From Diadema setosum (taxonomy: Eukaryota > Echinodermata > Echinoidea > Diadematoida > Diadematidae), in NCBI GenBank assembly GCA_033980235.1, contig CM067067.1, positions 35,943,200-36,007,199 of the forward strand: a stretch of 64,000 nucleotides of DNA, given 5' to 3'. Positions 38,701 to 51,155 of the stretch are shown piece by piece (positions within the stretch are counted from its first letter, which is position 1; every line of letters starts with the position of its first letter). Below the pieces are notes generated by a model. It was given only the letters and a program-made list of their open reading frames with translations, did no database searches and was not told the DNA's origin. Made by a program: the position numbers and the translations under genes.

Positions 38701-40716
38701 ATAAGCTCATGAACAGGATGGATAGGAATTAGGTCTTATTATCCATGGGAATCTATCATTTGTCGGATGATCGCGAAGGATCTAGCCAAGCTTAGTATAA
38801 TTATGGTTATGAATAAATCCTTTTCAGTTCAGCTGCAATCAGCATACATATTCTTTACTGTTATTGATTTCTTCTCGTGCACATGATATTATTTTTAACT
38901 TTGAGTAATAACGATGAACGTTGGATTATTAATAACTCTACCAAGTCGTAAGTAATCTTTAAACGATTGTTTAGAGACGTGTTTGAATGAAATTACACTC
39001 TGCTCTATACTTAAAAGTTGACTTGAATAGAACCAAAACCGATCAAAGTATGCTGTGAAAGATTTGTCAAAATCATCACATAAGACAAGAAACTTATGAA
39101 CTTTCAATATCTTTATTATCTGCATAATACTGATAATAGTGGTAGCAACTACGGACTATTATGACGTCATGATGTTGTTGCGTTCCAGGTACGCCATTTC
39201 GCGCACTTTAACTCGTGGGAAAGATGTTGTAAATGGCGAGTTATCAACGGCGGATTTAAGGAAGATGCATGTACTGTTCTGCTTCTGTGACTACAGTCTA
39301 CATTCTCAATTTGCAAAGTCAACAAAAAAACAAAAAAAAAAAAAAAACGGAACGGAATTCTCTTAAAATGGAATCAACATAGAAAACGATAAAAGTGTCA
39401 ATCACAAAATATGTATAATCATTGGAACTAATTTAATGAGAAAGAAAAAAAAACCGATGAAGACCTGTAATGTTCACATGCCTAAATAAAATACTTCGCG
39501 GGCGTCGTTCTATCCTAAAGGTGTTGTAAACTGGTGCTGAGGCAAAGCCTTGGGAATATTGCCAAGTTTGTTCGACCAATCTGTGACTGCAACCTGTTCA
39601 ACTGGATTGCAGTCGACGCGGCCTTTGCCACTTTTAGCAGAGCACCACCCTTCAAATGCACGCCAACTTGACAGGGAATGCTTGCCAAACCGGCTTGCGC
39701 GTGGGTGTCGAATATTATACTGATTTGATGTTATGCAGGAAAGTGCTTTATCGAAAGGTTCTGAAGACAAAAAGAAGCATGATTTTCACCTGGTGGTTCA
39801 AATGGATGAAAATAAACAGAAGAAGCCAAAGGGAAATCAAAAAGAATCAGCTGATGGAAGAATGAAAAGAAGGGAGCAAGGAATCCAACAACTAATCGAC
39901 AACCCAAACAAATTTTGATTGTGCACCTGGCCTATATTAGTTTTAATAATTCACAACGTTTATATAGCGCATCTCACATGAAATATCTCTAAGCGCTAAT
40001 TTGAGGGTATTGTTTTGAGGGTATAATTTGGACAGAGCTCTCATTCCTAGAACTCATCAATAACGCCTCTGCGTCCTAACTTCACACCTATTCTGCAAAG
40101 CCTTCTCGACCATTAAAAAAAAAAAAGATGAGAATTGCATCATATCACATAATTCAACGGAATGAGACAAATAGGTCAATTACTACTATAAGCGAAGCTG
40201 CGCCACGTCGGACCAGTACTCTCGAATAATTAAATTCACACCGAGGTTGGGTGAAAACAAGCGTTAACTTCAAACACGTACACATGTACACAGGCCTGAC
40301 AACATTGGATTATAATTTCTTCCCGTGTGTGAACTAGATATTCCACATTCATGTTTGATAACTCCGACTGGAGGCTACCCCCAATAAAAAATCTAAAAGA
40401 GGGAAATTATGGTCTCTTTCTTGTGTGTATTTACAACTATGACAGAGAACCAATGCATTACCATCAATGACAGCATTTGGTTCAAGATATAAAGTAGTAA
40501 AACAAAAATTAAACTGAAAGATGACAGTAATTATCACCAGCAATAATCTTATCAATTCATCGTCAAGTCATATTGTATGTTTGGCTCGGTAGAGTAAGAG
40601 CATTATATTATTTCATCTTTCTCTCTTTTTTCTTAGGAGCTTCATGAACATAGTGACAAAAATACAGATACATGTAGACAAGCATGGTGGCTCCAGAGAA
40701 GACCACCCAAATACCC

Positions 40717-40770
40717 CCTCCCCACAAACAAACAAACAAATAAACAAACAAACAAACAACAAACAAACAA
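40717..40770. repeat. (CAAA)n microsatellite
   Basis: About 13 CAAA units with one TAAA. Confidence 0.9.
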
Positions 40771-43700
40771 GAACTCAAAGAAAAAACGTCTAAATAGAAA
40801 GCACTATCATCATAAAGGATTTCGGATACCTTCTACAATGTAGGTTATATAACGAGATTACATCTTAACGTTCCCTACTCCTGATAACAAAATGTTTTTA
40901 TCTCACAAAACACAAGCCGACAAATATTTTCATGTACATTACTAACGTACGCTTTTTGTATAATCCTTGAACATACTAACTTAAAATGATTGATAACAGT
41001 TATAGTACCCTCATGTCTGTGTGTGCTATGTTTCCGATGTTGAACTTGTGAATGAATTACGTGACAGAGTCACTCGGTTTTCAGACCAAAACGATAGCTG
41101 TCACCTTTTTGCAATGTGATCAAAAACTTGACTGACAATCCCAAGATTTTCTGTCGGTCAACGAACTCAAACAGCGCTGAGAGGAGCGTCTTCGTGTAAC
41201 GTGCTTTTGACGTGGTTATTGGATTTTCGACGCGATGAGCCTCCGCGTTATACGTCAAACTCAATGACAATCCCTATACACACTACCACGCCTTGATCGT
41301 AGAACCAGAGGCAACACAGAAGAAAGTAGCAGTCGTGGAAATTTAGTGGTGATAGGGTTTCATAAACCGACAAGAGGAAATAGAAAGCCTCATAAAGGAA
41401 GGCTAATTTGTAAGTAAAATCACATATGCACATAAAGTGATAGAAAGAATTAAAGATAGTTGACAGACACAAGACAGGACATGTAATATTGTATATAATA
41501 TAAAACATGTAAGAGCTGCTAGAGTACACACACGTAGATGCAAGACGCAAACCCTCCACATTCATATGCAGATATACACACAAAACACACACACACCACT
41601 AACAGACAGGATCGAATATATCCAAAATAGTCATGATAAAAACAAGCATGAACATGAACCACTTAAACGAATAACATACACGAAAACAAACATATTTCAC
41701 GGAAGGCCTTAATAAGCACAACTGTTTTTCCTATCTCATTTCCATCACAGAATTACCCGTTATTCTGAAAAAAAAAAAAATGATCTGCTTATCTTGATAG
41801 AACCGGGCGTTCTCCTACACTAATCTACGAAGTGGTCTGTTACACTGCATTTAGAGACACGTCTTACGATATCTGTCCAAAGGCGAGAAGGCTTTGAGTC
41901 TTAACTGTTATTACGTAATGATATACATTGGATATTAAACACTATAACGGACAAGAAACATTTGAAAGTGCTTGTCTTCATCAGCAGATCTTCAAAAGAA
42001 AATTAAGTGAAATAAATAGTAAAATTTTATACGACAACTTTGACGTATTGTTGTTTCTATGTGACGTACATTGCAAGTATAGAGCCTTGCTCCTTAATAA
42101 TCTACTTCATGCACGGAAAATTGTTATGAATGATTGCTTTCTGCCTGATGTGTTGTGTACTATTTGTATGGAATGCAAACGATGGAATATAAGCAACCAT
42201 TATTGCTTGAATGGTAACGCGATTATATTCGCAGTGCTAATTACAAGGTGTTGTAGGCATTTATCGTAAGGAGAATGATCCGATGCAAGCATACTGTCGT
42301 GACTTCTTGTAGAGTCATAAAATCAACGGATGGAACAAAATCGATTTAAGTACTGTCTGTGTGCGTGAGAGGGTGTCTGTGTTTGCCTTCAGTATGTAAA
42401 GATTTGTTTATTAGCTGTCATGACGTAGTGACATAAAAAAAAAAAACAACTCTACACATAGTTGACAATCATCACCGAAATTACTTTTGAAGAGAAGAAC
42501 TGCTATTCCTCTCGGATGAAATATCATTGATACATATCGTAATAAGTTCGAAGCCTCTTACTTGATCGTTTGAAGAAAAGATATACATAGGCATTTTAGA
42601 GTAGCAGATATTCAACATTTAAGTGCCATGTCTGTGCAATCTTTTGAAGGACAAGGAGCAGTACTTACGAGGCTTCATCGGACATACTTGATAACAGATC
42701 ATAATCATACCTAATCATTTCCCAACAGTCTTTGCAACCCAGTTAATCCACTCTTGTTTTTTTTTTCTATGCATTTCTCATTGTAGTACTTAGAACTGTT
42801 ATGACTTAATAATTTATCTAATGGGGCAAGTGTAAACTATATGAATATATATCTGTATATTTACATTCATATCATAACAAATGGATACATGTATGGACGT
42901 TGTTCTGTTTCGCTGATTGACGAGGGACTCCACATTGTTACGCGGAATAAATTAGCTGGCTTAGAGCGAACGAACCCTTGCGACAATTTGAGTGAGCGAT
43001 ATCATAAAATTCCGCTCAGGGCCACTGCATCATCACAGTACCAGCATGTCCCTGCTTCGAATTTCAGAAAAAAAAAGATAGAAGAATACTTCTCACATAT
43101 GCAAGGTGACGAGTGTCAATCCAAAACCGAGATGGTCAAGAAATTGCCATTTCTATGTCCTATCTTGCCCTCTTGATCTTTGCGCTCTGATCTTGCTGTT
43201 AGTGCAGCCGTTTCGGTTGTTGAAGTCTCAAATTGTCATGCAGGCTGCTCGGCTGCCGTGCAAGTATATCCATTCGCCTCTGATACCTCATAAAAACCTG
43301 TCTTATTTGTTATCTAAAGCTTATTCTAGTATGGTAGTTTTGAGGACATACGCACTTTGGCATTTTCATATAAGTCCATGGAGTGATTTTACCTTTTTTG
43401 CCTTGTCTGCAGGGATGAGTTCGAGGAAAACAGGTAATAATGACACTGCAGTGAAAGCTGTAATTATGCCTTGTCCCATGACATTACCTATAAATCAATC
43501 CGTCAGTTCTAGTGGAAACCCGAGTTGACATTAATGTGTGCACATCTCGGTGAAATAAAAATATGATAAAAAGAAAAATAGGATCAACCAGGTGACCAAG
43601 ACGAAATATTGACGTTCTAATCCCTTGAAACATGATTATGTGTACAGAAAAAAAAAAGAAAAAAGGTCGAACTGTTTGATGACCCGACATGACAACAATA

Positions 43701-44143
43701 TTACACGAGTTTACATCAAGTTCTAAACGAATATTTAAGACTTGGATTATTCAAGGCTTGGACAAAATATGCCCGTTGTCGCACATGCAAATCAACGACC
43801 TTTTTTTTTTTTAAAGCATAAAAGCAACAGTAATAATAATGATAATAACAAAAGAAAGTTTAAAATCCCAGTTCTGTCGTTCAATGACTGCAAAGGCAAT
43901 GACCTGCTGACTCCAGACCCGTGAATGCCATGACTGTGTCATAGAAGGGAAATGCGTTGTGAAAGCTTAATCTCATCACGTACTCCTCTCAGGAGGAATG
44001 CTACCGAAAAATCTGAAAAAGCTAGGCATCTAAAGACGCCTGGGACTTCTGAGCAGCACAAGTCTTATTTCGATGGCAAGCCTATTTTCATCGCCAATTT
44101 CTTTTCTCTCTCCCTCATAGTTTTTTTTTTTCTGGTGTGTGAA

Positions 44144-44147
<4 letters not shown>

Positions 44148-44175
<28 letters not shown>

Positions 44176-44176
44176 C
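44148..44176. repeat. (GT)n microsatellite
   Basis: About 14 GT units. Confidence 0.9.
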
Positions 44177-44861
44177 GTTTTGTTCTTGTTGTTGTTATCA
44201 TAACATGACAAGCCCCCATTTCTGGCTAAGTTCTAAACTTGTGACTGATTTGCATCTTCGTTTTACTATTTTTTCCCCCCTCAGGTATGATATTGTCATT
44301 TTGCCAACGTGAAAAGGTGACAGTTAATCATCGTAATCTGCAGCTAATCCTTGCTCTGGTAAAAATGTTCTCGACAGACAGAGAACAAAAACAGGATGCA
44401 CCAGAAGATTAGAGACTACTAAATTCAGCGTCTTTTTTTTTTTCAACTTGTCTGTGAAGATAAAAGTCTGCTCTCATGAGAATAAGGTGGTTCCTTGTAA
44501 CCAGGGAGATATGAGAGGATGATACTAGCTGCCTGCATATTGATACAAAATTGGAAAGGCAATAAACGGTAATCAAGATATGAGGACACAGGTAATTCGA
44601 TAAAGAAACAATACTGAAAAGGGTTTTTTTTTTATTTTGCGTAAGAGGAAGAGATAAAAAAGGCATATTTGATGTTTTAGTGTCCCACTGGAAAACCGTC
44701 GACTCAATGGGTGTCGTTTAATGTCGCATAAAAAGGGCGGGCGAGAGCGGGGAGCGAGTGGACTGGGCGTAGGAAGAGACAGATAGCTTGTTTTATGCGA
44801 TCGTTTGGGAGTGGTTTATGGCCCCAAGAAGGGGCGATATAACGGACTCGATGCTGCTTAC

Positions 44862-45372
44862 CTGTCATATCTAAGGGGTAGGGTGAGTTGTGGAGACCGT
44901 ATGGCGTACTGTAGGCATTGTTGCTCATGTATTGTTGCTGGTGCGCCATGTGTGCGTGGTGAGGAGGAGAGCCAGCGTGTGTGAGGAAGGTGTTGCCGAA
45001 AGTGCTGGGGTAAGGCCGAGGCGTCGCTCCGTGCGGTGCGCCGCCGCGGATCTCTCCTCCGTTCCAGGCGGTGGCAGCGGCAGCCGGAGAGACTCCGCTC
45101 CCGGCTCCCTGCAGCTCCTCGCTCGCACTGGATGCCGCCAAACTCGACTCGGTCGGGGAGTTGTACATGGGGTAGGAGTAGTGAAATGCACTCAGCTGGT
45201 CCGAATTGGACGTGCTGACACTAACCATGGCATTACACGATGTTCTTTGCCGACTTGCCGTCCCATAAAGTCCATTCATGGGTGCTGCTATCCCCCTGTA
45301 TTCGGCGGCACAGCTCTCCATACCACTGGGGCGCTGAGTTGACCAGGTCTGTTCCATCCCTATCTGCATCAT
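44862..45372 (-). CDS. Hox11/13b: Posterior Hox gene (Hox11/13-type), coding exon 1
   Basis: First coding exon of a homeobox transcription factor; it encodes residues 1-170 and the first base of codon 171. The frame opens at ATG 45372 (Met-Met-Gln-Ile-Gly); I chose the outermost ATG, and the second Met follows directly. The protein is low in charge and rich in Ser, Ala, Pro, Tyr and His, as Hox N-terminal regions are, with short SYPMY, Ala-run and HQQQYM stretches. No YPWM hexapeptide is present and no Trp lies near the splice site, which is expected for Hox11-13 paralogues and argues against Hox9/10. The exon ends in ...SPYPLDMT-G followed by GTAAGC at 44861-44856, a good donor. GC content is well above the surrounding DNA. 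The Hox11/13 class is well supported by exon 2; the letter b is my best guess from the homeodomain and needs a tree. Confidence 0.88.
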
Positions 45373-45910
45373 GCTTCAAAAAAACAGACCACGATGAGGG
45401 GCAAGCAAAAAACCCACTACCGATGATAACAATACCCAATGTATATACAGCTTATCCCTTTCGTAGACTTGCGCTATATCTCGTTTTCGTGTGTTTTGGC
45501 GAGCAAATTGACAAGTCCGTCGCCACTGTCGTTAGTATGCCGTGACACCTCAGGTAGGTCGGAATCCGACCCTTCCGCCGTTTCGTCAAGTTGGCTGTCT
45601 GAATAACGATCAGGCGACCTCACCGACCCTTCCGTATATGCTAATAGACATTTACAACTCAATCACGTGACTCCGCTTACTACGATACACCAACACACAA
45701 GAGCGCCCACTGAAAATACACCGACTTTTATTATCAATGGACCACCGAAATCTTGCGGATCGACAGGACACGTTTTTCGCCCTTGTTATGCATTGTCGTT
45801 AAGTTCCCCCTTCCCTCTCCTTCTTTCTCTTCCACCCCTGCTCTAGCCTTCACGTCTTTTGAAGTCCTGCGATACCCCTTTTAATCTTATCGGCTTTATA
45901 ACACTTGAGT
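45373..45910 (-). promoter_or_regulatory. Putative 5' UTR / promoter region of the Hox gene
   Basis: This is the sequence directly upstream of the start codon. Two TATA-like sites are seen on the minus strand: TATATA at 45447-45442, which would give a leader of about 40 nt, and TATAAAG at 45900-45894, which would give a leader of about 500 nt. The second model would place a 62-codon open frame (45662-45474) in the leader as an upstream ORF. The region is moderately GC-rich with several CpGs. The transcription start cannot be fixed from sequence alone. Confidence 0.3.
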
Positions 45911-46693
45911 CAAATGGAAAACAATAACGGTGGGTTTGAAATGCGCTCAATCGGCCGTCTCCGTTGTCTTTTGATCTTGCTTGCAGCCGGTTCGTACGGC
46001 AAATGAAGCTCACGCGCGAATTTACGGCCACCCCGGAAGAGTGGTGGCGGGGGGATGGTTTCAAGAGGGTAGGGCATGTCACGCATGGGGACGAAGAGGA
46101 GAAGGAGAAAGAGGTGGTGGTGGAGGTTACAAATCTTTGCATGCGTTATGCACCGGTCTTGTGCGTCGAATCCGAGAACTGATGAGCAACGTTGCATAAG
46201 TGCGAAACACACGTATTGGCTACACACACGTTCAGCACACTAGTTTCGATGCTTGCTGCTCTTTTTTTTTTTTTTTTTCATCAGAACAACTTATATATGT
46301 GATCACTGTTTTTGTCATTTTTTTCCGTTTTCCATTTGCATACATAGAAAAGTATTCATTTGTTATATCCATTTAATTCTATTCAAAAGATGACAAAATT
46401 ATAGAGCTAAGGGGGTGTGGAGGAGGGGGTCTATTATTTAATTGGTTCACAGGTGTGCATCAGACAACATTGCACGGGGTGTTTGATGTTCTTATTTATT
46501 TTGATTTTATATCACTCAACTACAATTCTCATTTCCATTTCAAATCTCGTAAAGGTAAAATTACAAAATACTAAAATGTGTTGTTGCACGGTTAATAAAG
46601 TAACAACATGGAAAGCTGTCCGGAGTGCACTATAGAAGTCACGTGATACCATCTCTCTGCAGCAAAATGAAGCTCAGAGCTCAGAGCTCATTA
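45911..46693. other. GC-richer sequence upstream of the Hox promoter
   Basis: 45940-46190 has a raised GC content with several CpGs (CGGCCGTCTCCG, CACGCGCGAATTTACGGCC). It carries overlapping short frames on both strands, including a plus-strand frame of about 72 codons ending at 46182 that follows an acceptor-like TTGCTTGCAG. I recognise no protein. It could be part of the promoter CpG region or a divergent transcript. Confidence 0.3.
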
Positions 46694-47063
46694 TTAAAGG
46701 CATTATTTACCATTTGCAGATGAAACAGAAACCAAGCTTTAGTGCTTCAAAATAGTTATTAACTGTGAGTTAAGGATAGAAACAAGCAATGTAAAAATTT
46801 GAATCAGTATAATCAATGTTAAGTATTGTTAAACATACAAAATGTGAACAATAGTTATACCAAAAATGTTTCTAGACTAAACCGTATGCAGTTATGGTTT
46901 ATTGGAAAAAATAGTGATATATCCTTATATTTCAGGCTTTATTATAAAAATTTCATATGGTAGGATGTTTTGTGATACAACTGACCTACACATATGCATA
47001 AAATGTGATATCTGGAACATCTTTAAAATCACTGCTCCCAGTAATGGTAAACTGCACCTTTAA
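46694..47063. mobile_element. 370-bp TTAA-flanked MITE (copy 2)
   Basis: TTAA at 46694-46697 and 47060-47063, with TTTACCATT shared near both ends in inverted orientation. It has the same family blocks as the 29275 element, in the opposite orientation: ATTTACCATTTGCAGATG, AGTATTGTTAAACATACAAA and GGATGTTTTGTGATACAAC. A fragment of the same family survives at 63195-63250. Confidence 0.75.
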
Positions 47064-50000
47064 GAGCAGGAAATATACTTCATGATCTCAGTGTAGGCAA
47101 CTTATCAGTTATTTGTCTTCTTTCTCATTTTCCGATACTGCTCTAATGAAAGACACGGTCGGTTATTGTAAATATAGATAGATAGACAGTTGACACAATC
47201 AGAATGAGAGAGAAAGAGAACGTTAAAGAGAGAGAAGAACAGGGGAGGAAGGGTGGGGAGAGAGAGAGAAGAAGAAGAAGAAAATGCCTATATTGCATTT
47301 TGACCAATGGGGTATACCACTGACACACACATGAGGGGTTCCACCAAGTCATCTTATTGGAAAGTTCAACTTGAAATCTTGTGTTAGCAAATACACAACA
47401 TTACTCAATGAATACGACAATGACGTCAAGATAAACATATGATAAACACACAAACGAAGGATTGCATGTCTCCCTGTTTTCCAGCACAATAATGTAGACG
47501 TTAATTGCTCCGACTTAGTTCAATCACATATAAACGTGAAATTTATTCGATTTCTTCTCTTATTGTTGTGCGAACCTTTCACTATATGCTTTATGACACC
47601 TCTCATGATCATCAATTTATTAGTCTAAGAAGGAAGTTGTAATTCTCCAGTATCTATATTTTTTATATTTTGGATATTGAATGTACTTCGGGCTTACAAT
47701 TGCTCTACTTCCATTTATTTGGATTTGTTGATTTTCCTTTTACGCATGTTGTATACATTTGTTGCAAGTGTCGGAAATCAGTTTTAAACTATATTATGTT
47801 TATTTGGTACAGCGCTTCTTATACCTTCTTGCTATCATTTAGAGAGATTAGGAATCTTCCATTTTTAGTGAATCATCAAGAAGAATTAATCTTTGTAAGT
47901 TGAAATCACATCTACAAAGTGTTGAACGTCGATTTCCCCCGGCCTTCTAAACGTGGGCCATCGTTTTCAATCAACATTCGGCTTAAATTCGTGGAAAGAA
48001 GAACAAAAGCCTCGGTGCAGCTTATAAGAAGAACAACAATGCAACACGCATTTATTTGCAACAAACCAAAAACATGCTTTTGATGAATCCAGTAGTCCAT
48101 GTAGACCGCAAAAATTATACTATTTTTTTTTCTATTTTGTTTTTTTGATCTGGTTGTCTTTGCAGTTTAATGTAGGGAGGGTATGTACCTTATGCATGAC
48201 ACGAAAATTAGCCATGGCTACAATAATGTAATATGCATAATGATAATATGTGCCATGATTCATTATGTGAAACGTGCATGCAAAATGTGAGCACAGGATG
48301 TTGTGTTCTGTAAACAGGCAAGACTTCTCTCTGCGATATCTTAAACACAGGAAAAACTATGGCTGCACGTGACAGTTGGATGGGGGAGGGGGGCAATCGT
48401 GTCGATACATAACAGAAATTGTGCTGCAATACCATACAGTGTCATTTGAAATAACAGACAAAGGGTAACAGAGAAACAAGAGAGCGAGGTGAAGAGATAT
48501 AGAGGCAGCAAATTACTGTTAGAAGTCTACATCTTTCTCCCCCCCCCCCCCCCACACACACTCTCTCTTTTATTTTTGTGTCATTATACTGGTCATATCA
48601 ATACCGAGGTTATACAGAGCTATGTGAATCAGGATAGTTGATTCCATACCATTTCAGTTTCCTTGGAGGGAAAGATATTCTGTCGGTCACGGAATCTTTT
48701 GTTTGTTTGTTTGTTTGCTTTTTCTTTACTCCTTGATTTAGTATTTTGCTTGAAGAGGAGTCACACCTCTCGCTCTGTAAGATAAATATAATGATGTAGG
48801 CCTTGAGCCATTCGACATTATCATGAGTTAGCGCGAGCCTTCTTCTCTTCTTTACCCAGTACCTATACATGTATCATTGTACTGTTAGCAAGTTGGTGAT
48901 GAATGTAGATAAACAGTGGGGCGGTACTTTATTGCAGTCTCAAGATATAGTTTAAATCATGAAACATTTAGAAAGTGAAAACTGAGTAGATGAATGAATA
49001 AACAGACACAGAAGTGACCCGCTAACTATGGACAATAGCTACAGGTGTGTGTCACATAGATGTATCATTGTTACTATGACTGGGGATGTGCGGAGCAAAG
49101 GGTCCCCGAACAGTTACACCTGGACAATCCTAACGTCGATAACACCTGTTGGAGAACACTGTTCTGAGGACGTTTGCCCAGTTTAATGCAAGTATACTGT
49201 ATAATTATGCCGAACAAAAAAAAAATGACTGTAGCGAGCAACATTCGTTAACGGAGAAGGGTGTTAATACTAAATCTCTATAGAATGGAAGGCAGTGATA
49301 GCTGGATGTAAATCATAGTTCTCGTTCGGAATTTGTGATGTGGTGTTACTCCTGCTGGTGTGTTAGTTGTGTCCCAATGATTGCGATACTACTGGGAAGT
49401 TTGTATTGATTTATTGTTGTTTTGTTGGAGGATGGTGCTGGTGCTGTTGATGTTTTGCTGTTGATGTTGTTGATGTTGTTGACATTAACTTTAGTGCTGG
49501 CACTGCTGCTTGTTGTGACTGTTGCGGCTTTCTTATTTGTTCAGTTTCTCGTCAAAGCAAGAATGATTCAGATGGCGTTAGGCATGAGTGAGGCCGGTTT
49601 ACAACATATTTTGTTTCAGGTAAGCTCAAATGTCTCAACCAATATCACAACATGAATGAAAGCAATTTTTGCCACAACTTGCCTTTTCGATTTGTCGTCA
49701 TCGTCATGAAATAACTATTTACAGAGCCTTGTCTCCTGGATTTTTTTTTTTCATCAGTACAAACAAGAATGAACTTTGACACAAGCTTCCGCTTTATACC
49801 TTCGGAAGATAAAGCCACCACGGCGCCTCACTCTTGTGTATTATATGTCCGCCCAATAAGTACGGTACAATGTTTAAAAAAAATGCGAGATTCGGATTCG
49901 AGGGGGGAAAGGGCTGGGACGACACACCACGGCAGAACAAAAGCCTTAAGAATTCTGACGTACTTTTGCGGTTTCGCCACCACAAAAAGTGCAACTGGAT

Positions 50001-50762
50001 GCACATGCATGTTGGTATTTCAGCCTATTGGACTGTTCTCTGCAGCCTGTGTGGGGGTGAAGCTGAGGCAGGCAATTTCATGAATACCTGACAATGTACT
50101 TGTGCTTTCATAATATATCACTGCAGAATGGAAGTGATATCTTGTTTACAATGTTCGTTTCCTTAAGGGCTCAAATCGTTTTTCATGCTTTCCAACATAA
50201 TTATTATGACTCACCATGTGAGGATTGTTCAAAGAAGTGCGTTTATCCAACATGGGATACGATTGTGACTTTTGTCGCCGTCGGAGTTAGAACATGAGGT
50301 GATGGAGCTGCAACATGCTCCATGGACAGAAGATATCCTTTAACGGTAAAACTTGCACATGGATTGAGCATCATCCAATCCCTTCTCCGGAGGAACTCTG
50401 ACGAACATCATGGCATGATAGCGTGTGTACACTGTATCAGAAGACACGGTCGGTGTGTCGCATTACCAGCCTATCGATTTAGCAGAAATTGAGGTGTGTG
50501 TGTTTGTGTGTATGTGTGTGTGATGCTTAATGTAAGTGTAAGTTTATGTGTGCATGTCTTTGCGTTTGTCTCTATGTATGACAAATCAGACTGTGTGTGT
50601 GTGCACTTGTGTGCGTGTGTGTGTGTGAAATTTATTTTCCTTTTGGTCGATGATGTCGTACGAATATCATGGGACAGATCTCCGTCACTGTCCATGGGCT
50701 AACAACCTTACGTGCCTTTTTTTTACGTTCTCTAGTCTCAAGAGTTGTCTCTTCATTAAACC
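47064..50762. other. Upstream flank, no gene seen
   Basis: Mixed AT-rich sequence with short GA, C-run (48538-48553), CA and GT repeats (50494-50630). A Leu/Val-rich frame at 49422-49655 is built on a degenerate GTT/GCT triplet tract. The other frames have no recognisable domains. Confidence 0.55.
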
Positions 50763-51155
50763 TTAAAGGGAGTGTATAGTACTGGTTGAGGTGAGGATTC
50801 ATGTTTGAACATTCCTAAGTGAGATAATGAGAAATTTCTTATGAAATATGAAAGAGCATGTAATATTAAGAAGGATTCAACGTTTATTAGATAAAAATTG
50901 GTTTACAAATGGCTGAGATATCAAAAAAAAAATGATAATTATAAAAGACTACAGGCCACGCCTTTTATTAGGATCTCTTTGTTTCACCCTGTTTTTAGAT
51001 ATCTCAGCCATTTCATAACCGATTTTCATCAAATCAACTTTTTATACCCCTTAGAATTGCATGCTCTTTGACATCTCATAGAGTGGTTTCTGAATATCTC
51101 GCAAAACATCATAAGCTAAATCCTCATCTCGACCAGAGCTGTACACACCCTTTAA
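50763..51155. mobile_element. 393-bp TTAA fold-back MITE (copy 2)
   Basis: TTAAAGGGAGTGTATAG at the left pairs with CTGTACACACCCTTTAA at the right. The arms continue inward with CTGGTTGAGGTGAGGATT against AATCCTCATCTCGACCAG, and ATGGCTGAGATATC against GATATCTCAGCCATT. They are about 175 bp each, with a short loop. This is the better-preserved copy of the 17529 element. Confidence 0.85.

Larger units (their letters stand above)
22389..44861 (-). other. 22.5-kb phase-1 intron of the Hox gene
   Basis: The intron runs from GTAAGC (44861 downwards) to CATTGACAG (ending at 22389) on the minus strand. One base of codon 171 lies before it and two after, so it is phase 1. A single intron between the N-terminal region and the homeodomain is the standard Hox gene structure, but this one is unusually long. 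It contains TTAA-flanked MITEs at 22707, 29275 and 36323, a 26-bp minisatellite at 33874, long TGTA/TATC and AT arrays, a GC-rich block near 26.0 kb and a GC-richer, low-repeat stretch at 37.96-38.70 kb. I see no further homeobox or other recognisable exon on either strand. The boundaries come from frame and splice-site consensus, not from RNA data. Confidence 0.8.
34140..44861. other. Intron segment next to exon 1, no other exon recognised
   Basis: It holds the TATC/GA and TA/GT arrays near 35.0-35.6 kb, a 90-bp mini-MITE, a low-repeat GC-richer stretch (37960-38700), a CAAA array at 40717-40770 and GT repeats at 44148-44176. Open frames at 41928-42269, 42841-43176 and 43106-43528 are 110-140 codons but show no domain, no bias and no splice context I trust. 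Confidence 0.55.

Noticed and set aside
39510..39770. 86-codon minus-strand frame with SKLGNIPKAL-like ending
   Set aside because: Composition looks protein-like, but I cannot link it to any family or splice site.
41928..42269. 113-codon Cys-containing frame
   Set aside because: The Cys and His residues do not form a zinc-finger pattern I recognise; likely chance.
43106..43528. 140-codon frame in the Hox intron
   Set aside because: No recognisable domain, no codon bias different from surroundings, and an overlapping frame of similar length in another phase.
44890..45342. 150-codon plus-strand frame opposite Hox exon 1
   Set aside because: It is the antisense shadow of the GC-rich Hox exon; no domain and no independent support.
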